DNA from: Hyphomicrobiales bacterium
GTDB taxonomy: Bacteria > Pseudomonadota > Alphaproteobacteria > Rhizobiales > Beijerinckiaceae
DNA: 47,192 nucleotides
Direction: 5' to 3'
Assembly (NCBI GenBank): GCA_027484655.1
Contig: JAIXSM010000035.1
Location: forward strand, 1-47,192
Position numbers and translations under genes: made by a program. Positions 17,141-25,136 of the stretch are shown here, piece by piece. Each line of letters opens with the position of its first letter. Within the stretch, counting starts at the first letter, position 1. The notes beneath the pieces were generated by a model. It was not told where the DNA came from, did not search any database, and saw nothing but the letters and a program-made list of their open reading frames with translations.

Positions 17141-18457
17141 ATGCTGACGAGGGAAGAAAACGAGCTTCTGTGCCGCGTCGAGGGCGACGCGCCCATGGGA
17201 CAGATCATGCGCCGCCATTGGCTGCCAGCCTGCCTGACCGAGGAGGTTGAGGAGCCCGATTGCGATCCGGTGAAGGTGCGCCTGTGCGGAACGGATCTCG
17301 TCGTGTTCCGCGACACCGACGGCCGGCTCGGCGTGCTGGATGAGCAGTGCCCGCATCGCCGCGCCTCGCTCGTTTTTGGCCGCAACGAGGAGTGCGGCTT
17401 GCGCTGCCTCTATCACGGCTGGAAGTTCGACGTGGACGGCAACGCCATGGAGTTGGCCTCCGAGCCCGCCGAAACCGGTCTCGTGAATAAGGTGAAGGCG
17501 AAGTCTTACCCTGTGCGCGAGGCGGCCGGCTTCGTGTGGGTGTATCTCGGCCCGGCGGAGGAAATGCCGGAGTTCGAGCCGCCCGTTTTCCAGCCGACGC
17601 CCGACACGAAGATCTCGATCGCCAAGTTCCGGGTGCCCTGCAACTGGGCGCAGATTCTTGAGGGCGGCATCGACTCGGCGCACTCTTCGAGCCTGCACTC
17701 CTCCGACATGGTGCCCGCGCGAGTGGCTGGCGCGCAGGCAAACGACAAGAACTGGCTGCGCCCGTCCACCGACAAGTCGCCGCGTCTGCAGGTGCAGCGC
17801 ACGCCGTTCGGCTTCCGTTACGCGGCCCTGCGCCGGCCGATCCAGAACGCGCAGACGCACGATTACATCCGCACGACGCTCTTCGTTGCGCCGTACACCG
17901 TCTACATTCCGCCGAACAACAACTACAAGGTCGCCATCCTGCACGTGCCGGTCGACGACACGAACACGGATTTCTACTTCCTGTGCTTCGGCGATGCTTC
18001 GACGACGCCGGACACCGAGACCTGGCGCAAGTTCCTTGGCGCCGTGCGCGGCCTCGACCTCAACGACGACTGGACCAACAAGCGGACGGTCGAGAACAAG
18101 TTCCTGCAGGATCGGCAGGCCATGCGCGCCGGCAACTTCACCGGCATCAAGGGCATCCCGAACCAGGATTACGTGATGTGGGTGACCATGGGCCCCATCG
18201 CCGACCGCACCCAGGACACGCTGGGCGCGAGCGATCTCGCCATCGTCGAGTTCCGCAAGCAGATGGTGGAAGCTGCGCACCAGTACGCCAAGGACGGGAC
18301 GGTGATCGGCCTCACCGAACCGCATGTCCCGCAAAGCAAGCTGCGCTCCTTCGAGGGCGTGGCCCCCAAGACGACCGACTGGCGGGTGGTCGGCCTGACG
18401 GACGAGGAAATCACGATCCGCGGGCTCGGAACCCCGTCGCAGAGCGCGGCGGAGTAG
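17141..18457 (+). CDS. Rieske non-heme iron oxygenase, phthalate 4,5-dioxygenase type
   Basis: A 438-residue oxygenase subunit. The Rieske [2Fe-2S] centre is C70-x-H72 and C89-x2-H92. The catalytic iron site follows as GGIDSAHSSSLHSSD, with D178 as the bridging acid and H181 and H186 as ligands; the spacing is that of the PDO-type homo-oligomeric oxygenases. It should use electrons from the divergent reductase to dihydroxylate or demethylate an aromatic acid. The ATG at 17141 has GGAGG 5 nt upstream; a start at 17099 has no ribosome site. A strong terminator follows. Confidence 0.93.
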   Translation: MLTREENELLCRVEGDAPMGQIMRRHWLPACLTEEVEEPDCDPVKVRLCGTDLVVFRDTDGRLGVLDEQCPHRRASLVFGRNEECGLRCLYHGWKFDVDGNAMELASEPAETGLVNKVKAKSYPVREAAGFVWVYLGPAEEMPEFEPPVFQPTPDTKISIAKFRVPCNWAQILEGGIDSAHSSSLHSSDMVPARVAGAQANDKNWLRPSTDKSPRLQVQRTPFGFRYAALRRPIQNAQTHDYIRTTLFVAPYTVYIPPNNNYKVAILHVPVDDTNTDFYFLCFGDASTTPDTETWRKFLGAVRGLDLNDDWTNKRTVENKFLQDRQAMRAGNFTGIKGIPNQDYVMWVTMGPIADRTQDTLGASDLAIVEFRKQMVEAAHQYAKDGTVIGLTEPHVPQSKLRSFEGVAPKTTDWRVVGLTDEEITIRGLGTPSQSAAE

Positions 18458-18485
18458 TCCGCGGCGCAAAGCGTGACGGACCCAG

Positions 18486-18514
18486 CGCGGCGCTTCGGCG
18501 CCGCGTTTTTGTTT
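18486..18514 (+). terminator. Rho-independent terminator after the Rieske gene
   Basis: An 8-bp stem CGCGGCGC/GCGCCGCG closed by a TTCG tetraloop, followed by TTTTTGTTT. It lies 28 bp past the stop codon. Confidence 0.93.
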
Positions 18515-18607
18515 CTAGGTAAAAATTACGAGGTGTGAATACTGGACTCGGGCCATCCTATCGGTAATGTTGGTGTCGTACCAACCACTTGAACGAGGAG
18601 GGGCGCC

Positions 18608-19111
18608 ATGCGGTCCCTGGTTCTCAAATCGACGTCGATGCTGTTTGGCGTCGCGTCGTTCTTTGGCGTTCTGGCCACGTCACCGGCCGATGCGCTGCCA
18701 ATTGCGCCACTGCCCACAATCGATTCGCAGCTGGTGCAGGTGCAGGATCGAGTGATTGTGTATCGACGGGGCGCCCGTCCTGCGCCACGCCGCGTTGTGC
18801 GCACCGTGCGCCCGGCTGCACGCCCTGCAGTCCGGGTTGTTCGCCCGGCGGCACGCCCTGTGATGATCCGGCCTGTTCCCCTTCGGCCTGCGCCGGTGGT
18901 GCGCTACGCGCCGCGCTACTACGGGACGTGGTATCGCCCCTATCGCTGGCGGCCGGGCGGCGCGATCGTCGCCGGAGCCGCCATTGGCTTTTTGAGCGCC
19001 GCGGCTGTGGGGACATACTACTACGCGGTGCCACGCCCTCCCCGCCCGGGTCTGTGCTGGTACTACACGAACCCGGCGCGCACGAGCGGCTTCTGGGATT
19101 TCTGCCCTTGA
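18608..19111 (+). CDS. Secreted proline/arginine-rich protein
   Basis: A 167-residue protein with a signal peptide (about 1-29, ending ADA). A segment rich in RPA and VVR units (about 53-100) has degenerate repeats such as VVRTVRPAARPAV and VVRPAARPV. It is followed by a Tyr/Trp/Arg-rich stretch, a hydrophobic helix (GAAIGFLSAAAVGTYYYAV) and a C-terminal CWYYTNPARTSGFWDFCP with two cysteines. AGGAGG precedes the ATG. Similar short exported proteins are common in Hyphomicrobiales; no function is known. It is probably monocistronic. Confidence 0.75.
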   Translation: MRSLVLKSTSMLFGVASFFGVLATSPADALPIAPLPTIDSQLVQVQDRVIVYRRGARPAPRRVVRTVRPAARPAVRVVRPAARPVMIRPVPLRPAPVVRYAPRYYGTWYRPYRWRPGGAIVAGAAIGFLSAAAVGTYYYAVPRPPRPGLCWYYTNPARTSGFWDFCP

Positions 19112-19265
19112 TCCACGCGCTAGGCGCGCTTGCCCGGAGCCCGGCCCTCGCCGGGCTTCTTGCTTTTGCGACCTTGCCCCGCATCCTGAAACCGGGCAGT
19201 TTCCCAGCGGGGCGGCGTGCGACAGACGCGCCGCCCAGAGGGACGATGGCTCAAGGATGACGCAC

Positions 19266-20258
19266 ATGGATAGACGCACCTTCTGCGCGGGTTTCTCCGC
19301 GCTCACGCTCACCGGCGCCACCGGCGCGTTGACTGCCGGCTCCGCACTCGCCCAGAGCGGCGAAGCGTGGCCCCGTCGTCCCGTCAAGTTCATCGTGCCT
19401 TTCGCGCCGGGCGCCGGCGCCGACATCGGCGCGCGCCTGGCAGCCGACGTGCTCACACGCAAGTGGGGCCAGGCTGTGATCGTTGAGAACAGGCCCGGCG
19501 GCGACAGCCTCATCGCGATCCGCGCGGTGGTTGGCGAAAACGACGACCACCAGTTTCTGTTCTCGCCCGCCGGCAACTTCACGCCGCATCCATGGCGTCA
19601 TGAAAAACTCGGTTACGTGCGCGAGCGGGATCTCCTGCCCATCGCCCGTTTCTCGAACACGGTCCTCTCCGTCAGCGTTTCGAACTCACTTGGCGTGACG
19701 ACCCTGAAAGAGTTTGTCGAGGTCGCCCGCAAGCGCCCGAAGGAACTCAACGCAGTTGTGGTGCCGGGCATCACGGAGTTCGTGTGGGATGGATTCACCA
19801 AGGCCACAGGCGTGGACATCACAAAGGTGCCCTTCACGAACCTTGTTCAAGGCGCCGGCGAGATGGCGACGGGCCGCATCCATGTCACCATGTCCTCGCT
19901 GGCGATCCAGCAGCCCGTGCTTCAGGGCGGTGGCGCGCGCCTGCTCGCCGTGACCAGCCGCGAACGCGTCTCGATGGTGAAGGACACGCCGACCGCGCGC
20001 GAAGCGGGCGTTCCGTCCCTGGAAGTCGAGGGCCTCGTCGGCCTGTTCGGCCCCCGAAGCGTCTCCGCGGAACTGCGCAAGCGCATTGGCGATGACGTGA
20101 AGGCTATCGCGGCTGATCCCGCCATCGCCGAAAAGCTCGTGGCCAGCGGCCAGGTGCCAAACCCGGGCGGCGCTGACGAGTTCAGCGAGGCGATCATCGC
20201 GCAGGAGAAGCAGCTCGCGGAAATCGCGAAGCTTGTCGGCCTCGCCCGGAAGGATTGA
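19266..20258 (+). CDS. Bug/TctC-family tripartite tricarboxylate transporter solute-binding protein
   Basis: A 330-residue periplasmic binding protein. The N-terminus MDRRTFCAGF has a Tat-like twin arginine ahead of a hydrophobic stretch ending ALAQ; FIVPFAPGAGADIGAR and VIVENRPGGDSLIA are the Bug-family signature. The ATG at 19266 has AAGGA 8 nt upstream; a start at 19257 would place that site on the start codon. TctA and TctB membrane genes are absent here, which is common for orphan Bug proteins. Context suggests capture of the aromatic substrate of the cluster (inference). Confidence 0.9.
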   Translation: MDRRTFCAGFSALTLTGATGALTAGSALAQSGEAWPRRPVKFIVPFAPGAGADIGARLAADVLTRKWGQAVIVENRPGGDSLIAIRAVVGENDDHQFLFSPAGNFTPHPWRHEKLGYVRERDLLPIARFSNTVLSVSVSNSLGVTTLKEFVEVARKRPKELNAVVVPGITEFVWDGFTKATGVDITKVPFTNLVQGAGEMATGRIHVTMSSLAIQQPVLQGGGARLLAVTSRERVSMVKDTPTAREAGVPSLEVEGLVGLFGPRSVSAELRKRIGDDVKAIAADPAIAEKLVASGQVPNPGGADEFSEAIIAQEKQLAEIAKLVGLARKD

Positions 20259-20260
20259 GG

Positions 20261-21559
20261 TTAGCCAGCTTTCAGGATGTCGGCCATCGCGAGGACCGCC
20301 TCGGCCACCTCCTTGATCCGGCGGTTCTGGCTCATCGCCGTCTTGCGCAGGAGGTCGTAGGCCTCCTGCTCCGAGGCGCCCCGGTGAGTCATCAGCAACG
20401 CCTTCGCGCGGTCGATGATCTTGCGCTCGTTCATGGCCAGGCGCGCGGCCTCCAGCTCCTCGGTGATCTCGTGCAGGCGCCTTTCCTGCGTCTGCACCAG
20501 ATCGAGGATCGAACGCCCGACGCGCGGGCTCACCCCATCCACCGAGTAGACCGCGGCGCCCGTCTCCGCCGCATCAGCAATGAACCGCGCGTCGGCGTCA
20601 CCGATCACAAGAGCGATGGACGACAGGCCGCCGTCGTCGTCCGGACTGTCCCCATCGGTCGCGCTCCCCGCCCCGCGCGCGGCCGCCGCCAGTTTGGCCT
20701 GGCAGAGCGCCTGCAGATCACCGGCAATGCGCAGCTCGACCACCCGCATGGCGTCCATGCGCCGCGAGGCGTAGTCGTACCATTCCTCACTGCGCACGCC
20801 CTGCAAGTCGCCGGAGGCGCCGGCCAGACAGGCGATCCGCCGCAGCCGCTCGAAGGCGATCATATCCGGACCGGAGAGCGTCCCGTCGCTGAATGCACGC
20901 AATTGCGGTGTGGCGAACCGGGCGAAAAACTGGAAGGAGCGCGTCTGCGCGTCGATCAGCTGCAACAGGCGAGCGTGCTGGGCGGGCTCGAAACGGCCGC
21001 TGGAAAACCCCGCCGCCGCAGTGGCGCGCTCACGACCCGCGTATTCCTTCCCCTGCATGAAGTTGAACATCGCTATGAGCGCACGGGAGATTTCCGCATC
21101 CGCAGCAGCGTCCGACGCTTCGAACACGACGCCAAGGAGCGCTGACACCACCTCGTTGAAGAATTGCGTGGCTTCCGCAGCTGTGGTCCGCGCCTCAACG
21201 ATACGCTGGCGCATGTCGTCGAGCGTGTCGAAAAGCTCCAGAACGGACGCGATGCGGCTGAAGAGGCGGGCGTCGAAAGCCGCGTCATGAGCGGCGTCGG
21301 CGAGCCGGTCGAACAGGCCGCACACCGTCTCTTTCTCGGCCCGCGCCGCAGCAGTCGCCTGGGCGAGCCTGTCGCCAAACTGCGCGCCACGCGACGCGAG
21401 AAAAACGTTCGAGACCCCGCGCTCCTTCTGAAGGCTGTGCACGAGGCCGCCAATCCCGCCCACCAGATCACCGACGGTGACAAGCTGGCGCAGATCCCGG
21501 GTTTTCAGCAGGCGGGCCATGGAGCGGAAACGCTCCGCCTGCGCGGCGTACGGAAGCAT
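20261..21559 (-). CDS. NIT-ANTAR regulator, NasR-like antiterminator
   Basis: About 432 residues: an N-terminal all-helical nitrate/nitrite-sensing NIT domain (KERGVSNVFLASRG near residue 45 is its signature), and a C-terminal ANTAR RNA-binding domain (RKIIDRAKALLMTHRGASEQ, then AYDLLRKTAM). NasR of Klebsiella has the same architecture and binds a two-hairpin leader RNA to allow read-through of nitrate assimilation genes. The start is uncertain: ATG 21557-21559 was chosen; in-frame ATGs at 21605-21610 and a TTG at 21640 are alternatives. Its stop is 2 bp from that of the convergent Bug gene. No nitrate reductase or transporter lies beside it. Confidence 0.88.
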   Translation of the reverse strand: MLPYAAQAERFRSMARLLKTRDLRQLVTVGDLVGGIGGLVHSLQKERGVSNVFLASRGAQFGDRLAQATAAARAEKETVCGLFDRLADAAHDAAFDARLFSRIASVLELFDTLDDMRQRIVEARTTAAEATQFFNEVVSALLGVVFEASDAAADAEISRALIAMFNFMQGKEYAGRERATAAAGFSSGRFEPAQHARLLQLIDAQTRSFQFFARFATPQLRAFSDGTLSGPDMIAFERLRRIACLAGASGDLQGVRSEEWYDYASRRMDAMRVVELRIAGDLQALCQAKLAAAARGAGSATDGDSPDDDGGLSSIALVIGDADARFIADAAETGAAVYSVDGVSPRVGRSILDLVQTQERRLHEITEELEAARLAMNERKIIDRAKALLMTHRGASEQEAYDLLRKTAMSQNRRIKEVAEAVLAMADILKAG

Positions 21560-21763
21560 GGTGTCTCGCCCAAAAAAGCTGGCGCGTCGGGGACCAGCCT
21601 TGACCATCATAAACGCAGCGGGGATCGGGGCGAAGTTCAATCAGGCGGCGCCTTGCCTAATGACGCGCACAAGCGCCGCTGCTGTAGGCGCCCGCTGCCC
21701 TTGCGAGCCCGCTGGATTGCTGAGACCCTCAGCGAGATGAGGCGGTCCGACTGGGAGAGGGCC

Positions 21764-22711
21764 ATGGCGCTGCGCGAACAGGATTTCAACGAGAAGCATG
21801 AGCTGAAGGTCAACGGCGGCAAGATCCGCTTTCGCCTCAAGGACATCGCAGTGGAGCCCGGAACGTCCGTGAATCTGGGCGAGGACTTCGATCCGGCGTT
21901 CACGGGCGGCTTCGACGACAAGTCCGACGCGCTTGAGCGCCTTGCCCAAAACCGGCACAAGGTCGCGCAATTGCAGGAAACCCTGTACGCGGACGACCGC
22001 TACTCCCTGCTACTGATCTTCCAGGGCATGGATGCGTCCGGCAAGGACGGCGTGATTCGGCACGTGATGTCGGGCGTGAACCCGCAGGGGTGCCACGTGA
22101 CGAGCTTCAAGGCGCCCTCCACGGCGGAACTCGACCACACATACCTATGGCGCATCTCGAACGCCCTGCCCCCGCGCGGGAACATCGGCATCTTCAACCG
22201 CTCGCACTATGAGGAAGTGCTCGTCGCACGCGTGCACGAGAGCATTCTCGATGCGCAGAAGCTGCCGCCGGAAAGCCGCGGCAAGTCGATCTGGCGGGAT
22301 CGCTACGCCGACATCAACGCCTTCGAGCGTCATCTCACCCGCAACGGCGTCATCATCCTTAAGTTTTTCCTCAACGTGTCCTTTGAGGAGCAGGCGCGCA
22401 GGTTCCTTGAGCGCATTGATGATCCCGCCAAGAACTGGAAGTTCTCGGCGCGGGATGTGAAAGAGCGTTCCTACTGGAAAGAGTATCAAACCGCCTACGA
22501 GAAGATGCTGGAGGCCACCAGCACCGACTGGGCGCCGTGGTGGGTCGTTCCCGCCGACAACAAATGGTTCGCGCGCCTGCTGGTTTCGGACATTATCGCG
22601 ATGCAGCTCGAAGGTATGGACATCGCGCCGCCGAAGCTGGGCGAGGAGGCCCGCGCCGAGCTGATGGTCGCCCGCGCGCGCCTCATCAGCGAGCTGGAGC
22701 AATCGAAATGA
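21764..22711 (+). CDS. ppk2: Polyphosphate kinase 2 family protein
   Basis: A 315-residue PPK2 enzyme, which transfers phosphate between polyphosphate and nucleotides. The Walker A motif GMDASGKDG is at 88-96, Walker B-like IFNRSHYEEVL near 144, and an arginine-rich lid follows. The length fits single-domain class I or III enzymes; the class (ADP or AMP preference) cannot be decided by eye. The ATG at 21764 has GGAGAGG upstream; an ATG at 21737 is possible, while the frame open from 21164 is a shadow of the convergent regulator. Its stop overlaps the next start. Confidence 0.93.
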   Translation: MALREQDFNEKHELKVNGGKIRFRLKDIAVEPGTSVNLGEDFDPAFTGGFDDKSDALERLAQNRHKVAQLQETLYADDRYSLLLIFQGMDASGKDGVIRHVMSGVNPQGCHVTSFKAPSTAELDHTYLWRISNALPPRGNIGIFNRSHYEEVLVARVHESILDAQKLPPESRGKSIWRDRYADINAFERHLTRNGVIILKFFLNVSFEEQARRFLERIDDPAKNWKFSARDVKERSYWKEYQTAYEKMLEATSTDWAPWWVVPADNKWFARLLVSDIIAMQLEGMDIAPPKLGEEARAELMVARARLISELEQSK

Positions 22712-23568
22712 ACACCCCGTCGAACGTCGAGATCCGGCGCGAGGTCGAATACGCGGTCCATGATGGCGTATCCTTGCGCGGCGACCTGTATCTGCCTGCG
22801 ACCCCCGGCCCCCACGGCGCGATCATCGCGGTGCACGGCGGGGGGTGGCAGTCCGGCTCGCCATCCACCTATCGACACTGGGGCCCGTGGCTCGCCGCGC
22901 GCGGCTTCGCGCTGTTCGCCATCCGCTACCGGCTGTCGAGCCCGGGCAAACCAACTTATCCGCAAGCGGTCCATGATCTCATTGCAGCCATCCAGTTTCT
23001 GCGCGGCGAGGGCGAGGCCCTGCGCATTGACGGCGACCGTATCGGGCTGATGGGCGGATCGGCGGGAGGACAACTCACGGCCCTCGTTGCGCTGGCCGGG
23101 CACGAGGCGCCCTTCGCGAACGCCTACCCGCAGGACAGGTACGCGCATTTCAGTTCGCAGGTGCGCGCTGTCGCCCCGTTCTATGGCGTGTTCGACATGC
23201 AGCAGCAGTGGACGCACGACATGAACTGCCGCCCCTATGACAACATCACAGAGAAGTTTATGGGCTTTCCGGCGCCGGAGAACCGGCGCGCCTACATTGA
23301 GGCCTCGCCGATCACCTATGCGGAGCGCCCGCGCAACGGCACGCCATTCCTCATCGTCACCGGCGACGAGGACGATGTGGTGGACCGCAGCCAGTCCGAC
23401 GCATTCCTGCTGGCTTTGCGTCAGGCGCAGTTTTACGCGCGCCGCATCGTCGTGCCCGGCGCGGGCCACTTCTTCGAAGCCGATCCGCTCGACGAACCCG
23501 CCAGCCGCTCCGGCCAGACGGCAGGCCCGCTGCTGCGGTTCTTCGAGGAAATGCTCGCGCCGCGATGA
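22708..23568 (+). CDS. Alpha/beta hydrolase, esterase/lipase HGGG type
   Basis: A 286-residue hydrolase of the hormone-sensitive-lipase/BD-FAE-like group: oxyanion motif HGGG at 43-46, nucleophile S118 in GGSAGG, acid in the TGDEDDVVD segment, and His in GAGHFFEA near the end. No signal peptide, so cytoplasmic. The ATG overlaps the ppk2 stop (ATGA), so both are translated from one message; a functional link to polyphosphate is not obvious. Substrate unknown. Confidence 0.88.
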   Translation: MNTPSNVEIRREVEYAVHDGVSLRGDLYLPATPGPHGAIIAVHGGGWQSGSPSTYRHWGPWLAARGFALFAIRYRLSSPGKPTYPQAVHDLIAAIQFLRGEGEALRIDGDRIGLMGGSAGGQLTALVALAGHEAPFANAYPQDRYAHFSSQVRAVAPFYGVFDMQQQWTHDMNCRPYDNITEKFMGFPAPENRRAYIEASPITYAERPRNGTPFLIVTGDEDDVVDRSQSDAFLLALRQAQFYARRIVVPGAGHFFEADPLDEPASRSGQTAGPLLRFFEEMLAPR

Positions 23569-23575
23569 ATGAAAA

Positions 23576-23610
23576 GGGCCCTCCGCGGCGATGCGCACGC
23601 GTGAGGGCCC
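23576..23610 (+). other. GC-rich stem-loop after the hydrolase gene
   Basis: GGGCCCTC (23576-23583) pairs with GAGGGCCC (23603-23610) 8 bp past the stop; the loop holds a further CGCG/CGCG match. There is no T-run, so this is at best a 3'-end stabiliser or Rho-associated structure, not a classical terminator. The rest of 23611-23800 holds nothing I can support. Confidence 0.4.
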
Positions 23611-23806
23611 AGTTGGCGACGACGTCGGTGGTCGGGGAAGGAAGCAAACCGCCGCGGGAAGGTCGCAAGTGGAAAGTAGCTGTTGCGGTTCCCGGCCGCG
23701 TTGATCTGGATCAGGGACCGTGGACTGCGCACTGGCGAGCGGGCGCCGTCCTCAGTGAGATCGACCCTGTGTCCCCGCAACAGCTTCAGGTCATCACTTC
23801 TGGCGC

Positions 23807-23835
23807 TTGAGATTTTTCGGGCTTCATGCTACGTT
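23807..23835 (+). promoter_or_regulatory. Candidate sigma70 promoter of the small RNA
   Basis: TTGAGA (23807-23812) and TACGTT (23830-23835) with a 17-nt spacer, placing transcription start near 23842, just before the paired region of the RNA candidate. Confidence 0.45.
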
Positions 23836-23841
23836 CAAGTA

Positions 23842-23913
23842 TGGGCTTAGGCTCCGGGGTCTGCGTTATGCAGGCCGATTAACGGCTCGGAGAAATCCGG
23901 GCCGTTACTTTTT
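23842..23913 (+). ncRNA. Candidate structured RNA convergent with the DUF3800 gene
   Basis: About 72 nt with two hairpins. Hairpin 1: GGTCTGC/GCAGGCC (7 bp, one G-U) around loop GTTAT (23858-23876). Hairpin 2: 23881-23906, 11 bp with one G-U pair and a GAAA tetraloop, followed directly by five T residues (23909-23913), a good Rho-independent terminator. A promoter-like pair sits upstream. The terminator arm overlaps the stop codon of the DUF3800 gene on the other strand. Several Rfam RNA motifs were named DUF3800 because they adjoin such genes; whether this is one of them needs a covariance search. Confidence 0.6.
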
Positions 23914-24711
23914 CCGGTCAAAACAGCTGTACTTGTTGCCCAGGCTCGCCACCTCACTTTGAGGGACGAAGCAATCCAGAAGGCGCTTCGCATCTTTAAG
24001 CTTGGTGTGTGGCGGGTATTCTGGTTCGTACCCAGCCTTAGCAATCGGGTACAGTAGAAGATCCGAAAACTGAACCATCGGCACCTGCTTTGTGATGCGT
24101 TGCGGTTCGCCAGATAGAATCTCGCGAAACTCTTTCGGTCCAAGGCATCCGTAGCTGGCTGAGCTTTCTCGATCGAACGGCATCCCTTCAGTTTTGAGAA
24201 GTTTGGTATACTCCACCAAATCCCGATCCTCGCGCTCACCGGCTGCCTCATACAGAATCAGCAACCTGCTCCCGCGAGCCATTGCAAACTTTGCAGCTCG
24301 CTCAATAAGGATAGCGTAAGCCGTTTTGCACAAGAGCCACGGCTCTCGATATTTTTCTTTGTAACGGGCCACGTAGCCCGGTCGATCGACAACGCAAGCC
24401 GCTCCTACGATCGGCAGCGACAAAATGGTTTTCTCCAAATCATTAAGAAACTCGGCTTCTCGAGCAGCATCCGTTGCGAGCCACGAAAAATGATTTCTTC
24501 GGCCCCGGATTTTCGTTGAGTGCAAAGGCCCCTTCAACGACCATCGGCATGAGAATGCAGCGTGGGCATCCAAGACACACTTTATGTCCTCGGCGCTGAG
24601 GAGCGCTCCTCCGAACGCAAAACAATCCATCTGATCATTGCGCGGATTAACTGGCGAGTAGTCGGGCATTCTTGCACCCGTCTCATCGATGTACAAATGA
24701 AGAAGACCCAT
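23905..24711 (-). CDS. DUF3800 domain protein
   Basis: A 268-residue protein beginning with the family hallmark LYIDETG (acidic pair D9-E10), followed by FAFGGALLS and, near the C-terminus, VQFSDLLLYPIAKAGYE, where a conserved aspartate sits in a Q-x2-D context. The acidic residues suggest a nuclease-like metal site, but no activity is established for the family. DUF3800 genes are patchy and accessory. Codon use and GC are visibly lower than in neighbouring genes, which points to horizontal acquisition. The upstream region is AT-rich with a TATAAC (24742-24747) as a possible -10. Confidence 0.85.
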   Translation of the reverse strand: MGLLHLYIDETGARMPDYSPVNPRNDQMDCFAFGGALLSAEDIKCVLDAHAAFSCRWSLKGPLHSTKIRGRRNHFSWLATDAAREAEFLNDLEKTILSLPIVGAACVVDRPGYVARYKEKYREPWLLCKTAYAILIERAAKFAMARGSRLLILYEAAGEREDRDLVEYTKLLKTEGMPFDRESSASYGCLGPKEFREILSGEPQRITKQVPMVQFSDLLLYPIAKAGYEPEYPPHTKLKDAKRLLDCFVPQSEVASLGNKYSCFDRKK

Positions 24712-24984
24712 TGATTTGCCTTTAAACCGCTCTACTATGTAGTTATAAAGAATTACAAATCAGATTTATCTACTCACTGCTGAAGATTGTTCGCCAAAAC
24801 TTGGGCGCCCTACGGGACAGAAACGATGACGATGGAGGCGCGCCGGCGCCGCCAAACTGATACATGATCGATTATGACGCGCGCTCATCGCAACATAAAG
24901 CGCCGACCGCCAACGATTGGGCGGCTGTTTTGGGTAGGGAAACAGAAACACCAGTCGAAGCGTCGCTTCGTAATTGCTTGAAAA
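24712..24984. other. AT-richer spacer between DUF3800 gene and tRNA-Val
   Basis: A 273-bp gap. It should contain the DUF3800 promoter and the 3' flank of tRNA-Val, where a short palindrome CGAAGC-GTC-GCTTCG (24956-24970) could help end tRNA transcription. No integrase, direct repeat of the tRNA 3' end or other gene was seen. Confidence 0.4.
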
Positions 24985-25060
24985 TGGTGGGCGGTGACGG
25001 TCTCGAACCGCCGACCCTCTCGGTGTAAACGAGATGCTCTACCAACTGAGCTAACCGCCC
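24985..25060 (-). tRNA. tRNA-Val (anticodon TAC)
   Basis: A 76-nt cloverleaf with encoded CCA and discriminator A. The acceptor starts GGGCGGT; the anticodon stem TCTCG/CGAGA encloses loop TTTACAC; the T loop is TTCGAGA. All arms pair, so it should be functional. Confidence 0.97.
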
Positions 25061-25136
25061 GTACCCTTGGCGCACGAAGAGCGCGCCCGCACGCAGTCTC
25101 CGCGATGTACGCGTTGCCCCGCGAGGCGGGCTCTCC

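Noticed and set aside
17096-18469. Minus-strand frame of 457 codons opposite the Rieske oxygenase
   Set aside because: The plus strand has complete Rieske and iron-site motifs plus a ribosome site; the antisense frame is a shadow.
23576-23610. Intrinsic terminator of the ppk2-hydrolase operon
   Set aside because: The stem is strong but no T-run follows and the loop is large; recorded only as a stem-loop.
23565-23810. Small plus-strand open frame after the hydrolase
   Set aside because: No ribosome site, no protein features, and it runs through the GC-rich stem-loop.
24985-25060. tRNA-Val as an attachment site of an integrated element
   Set aside because: No integrase and no second copy of the tRNA 3' end in the window.
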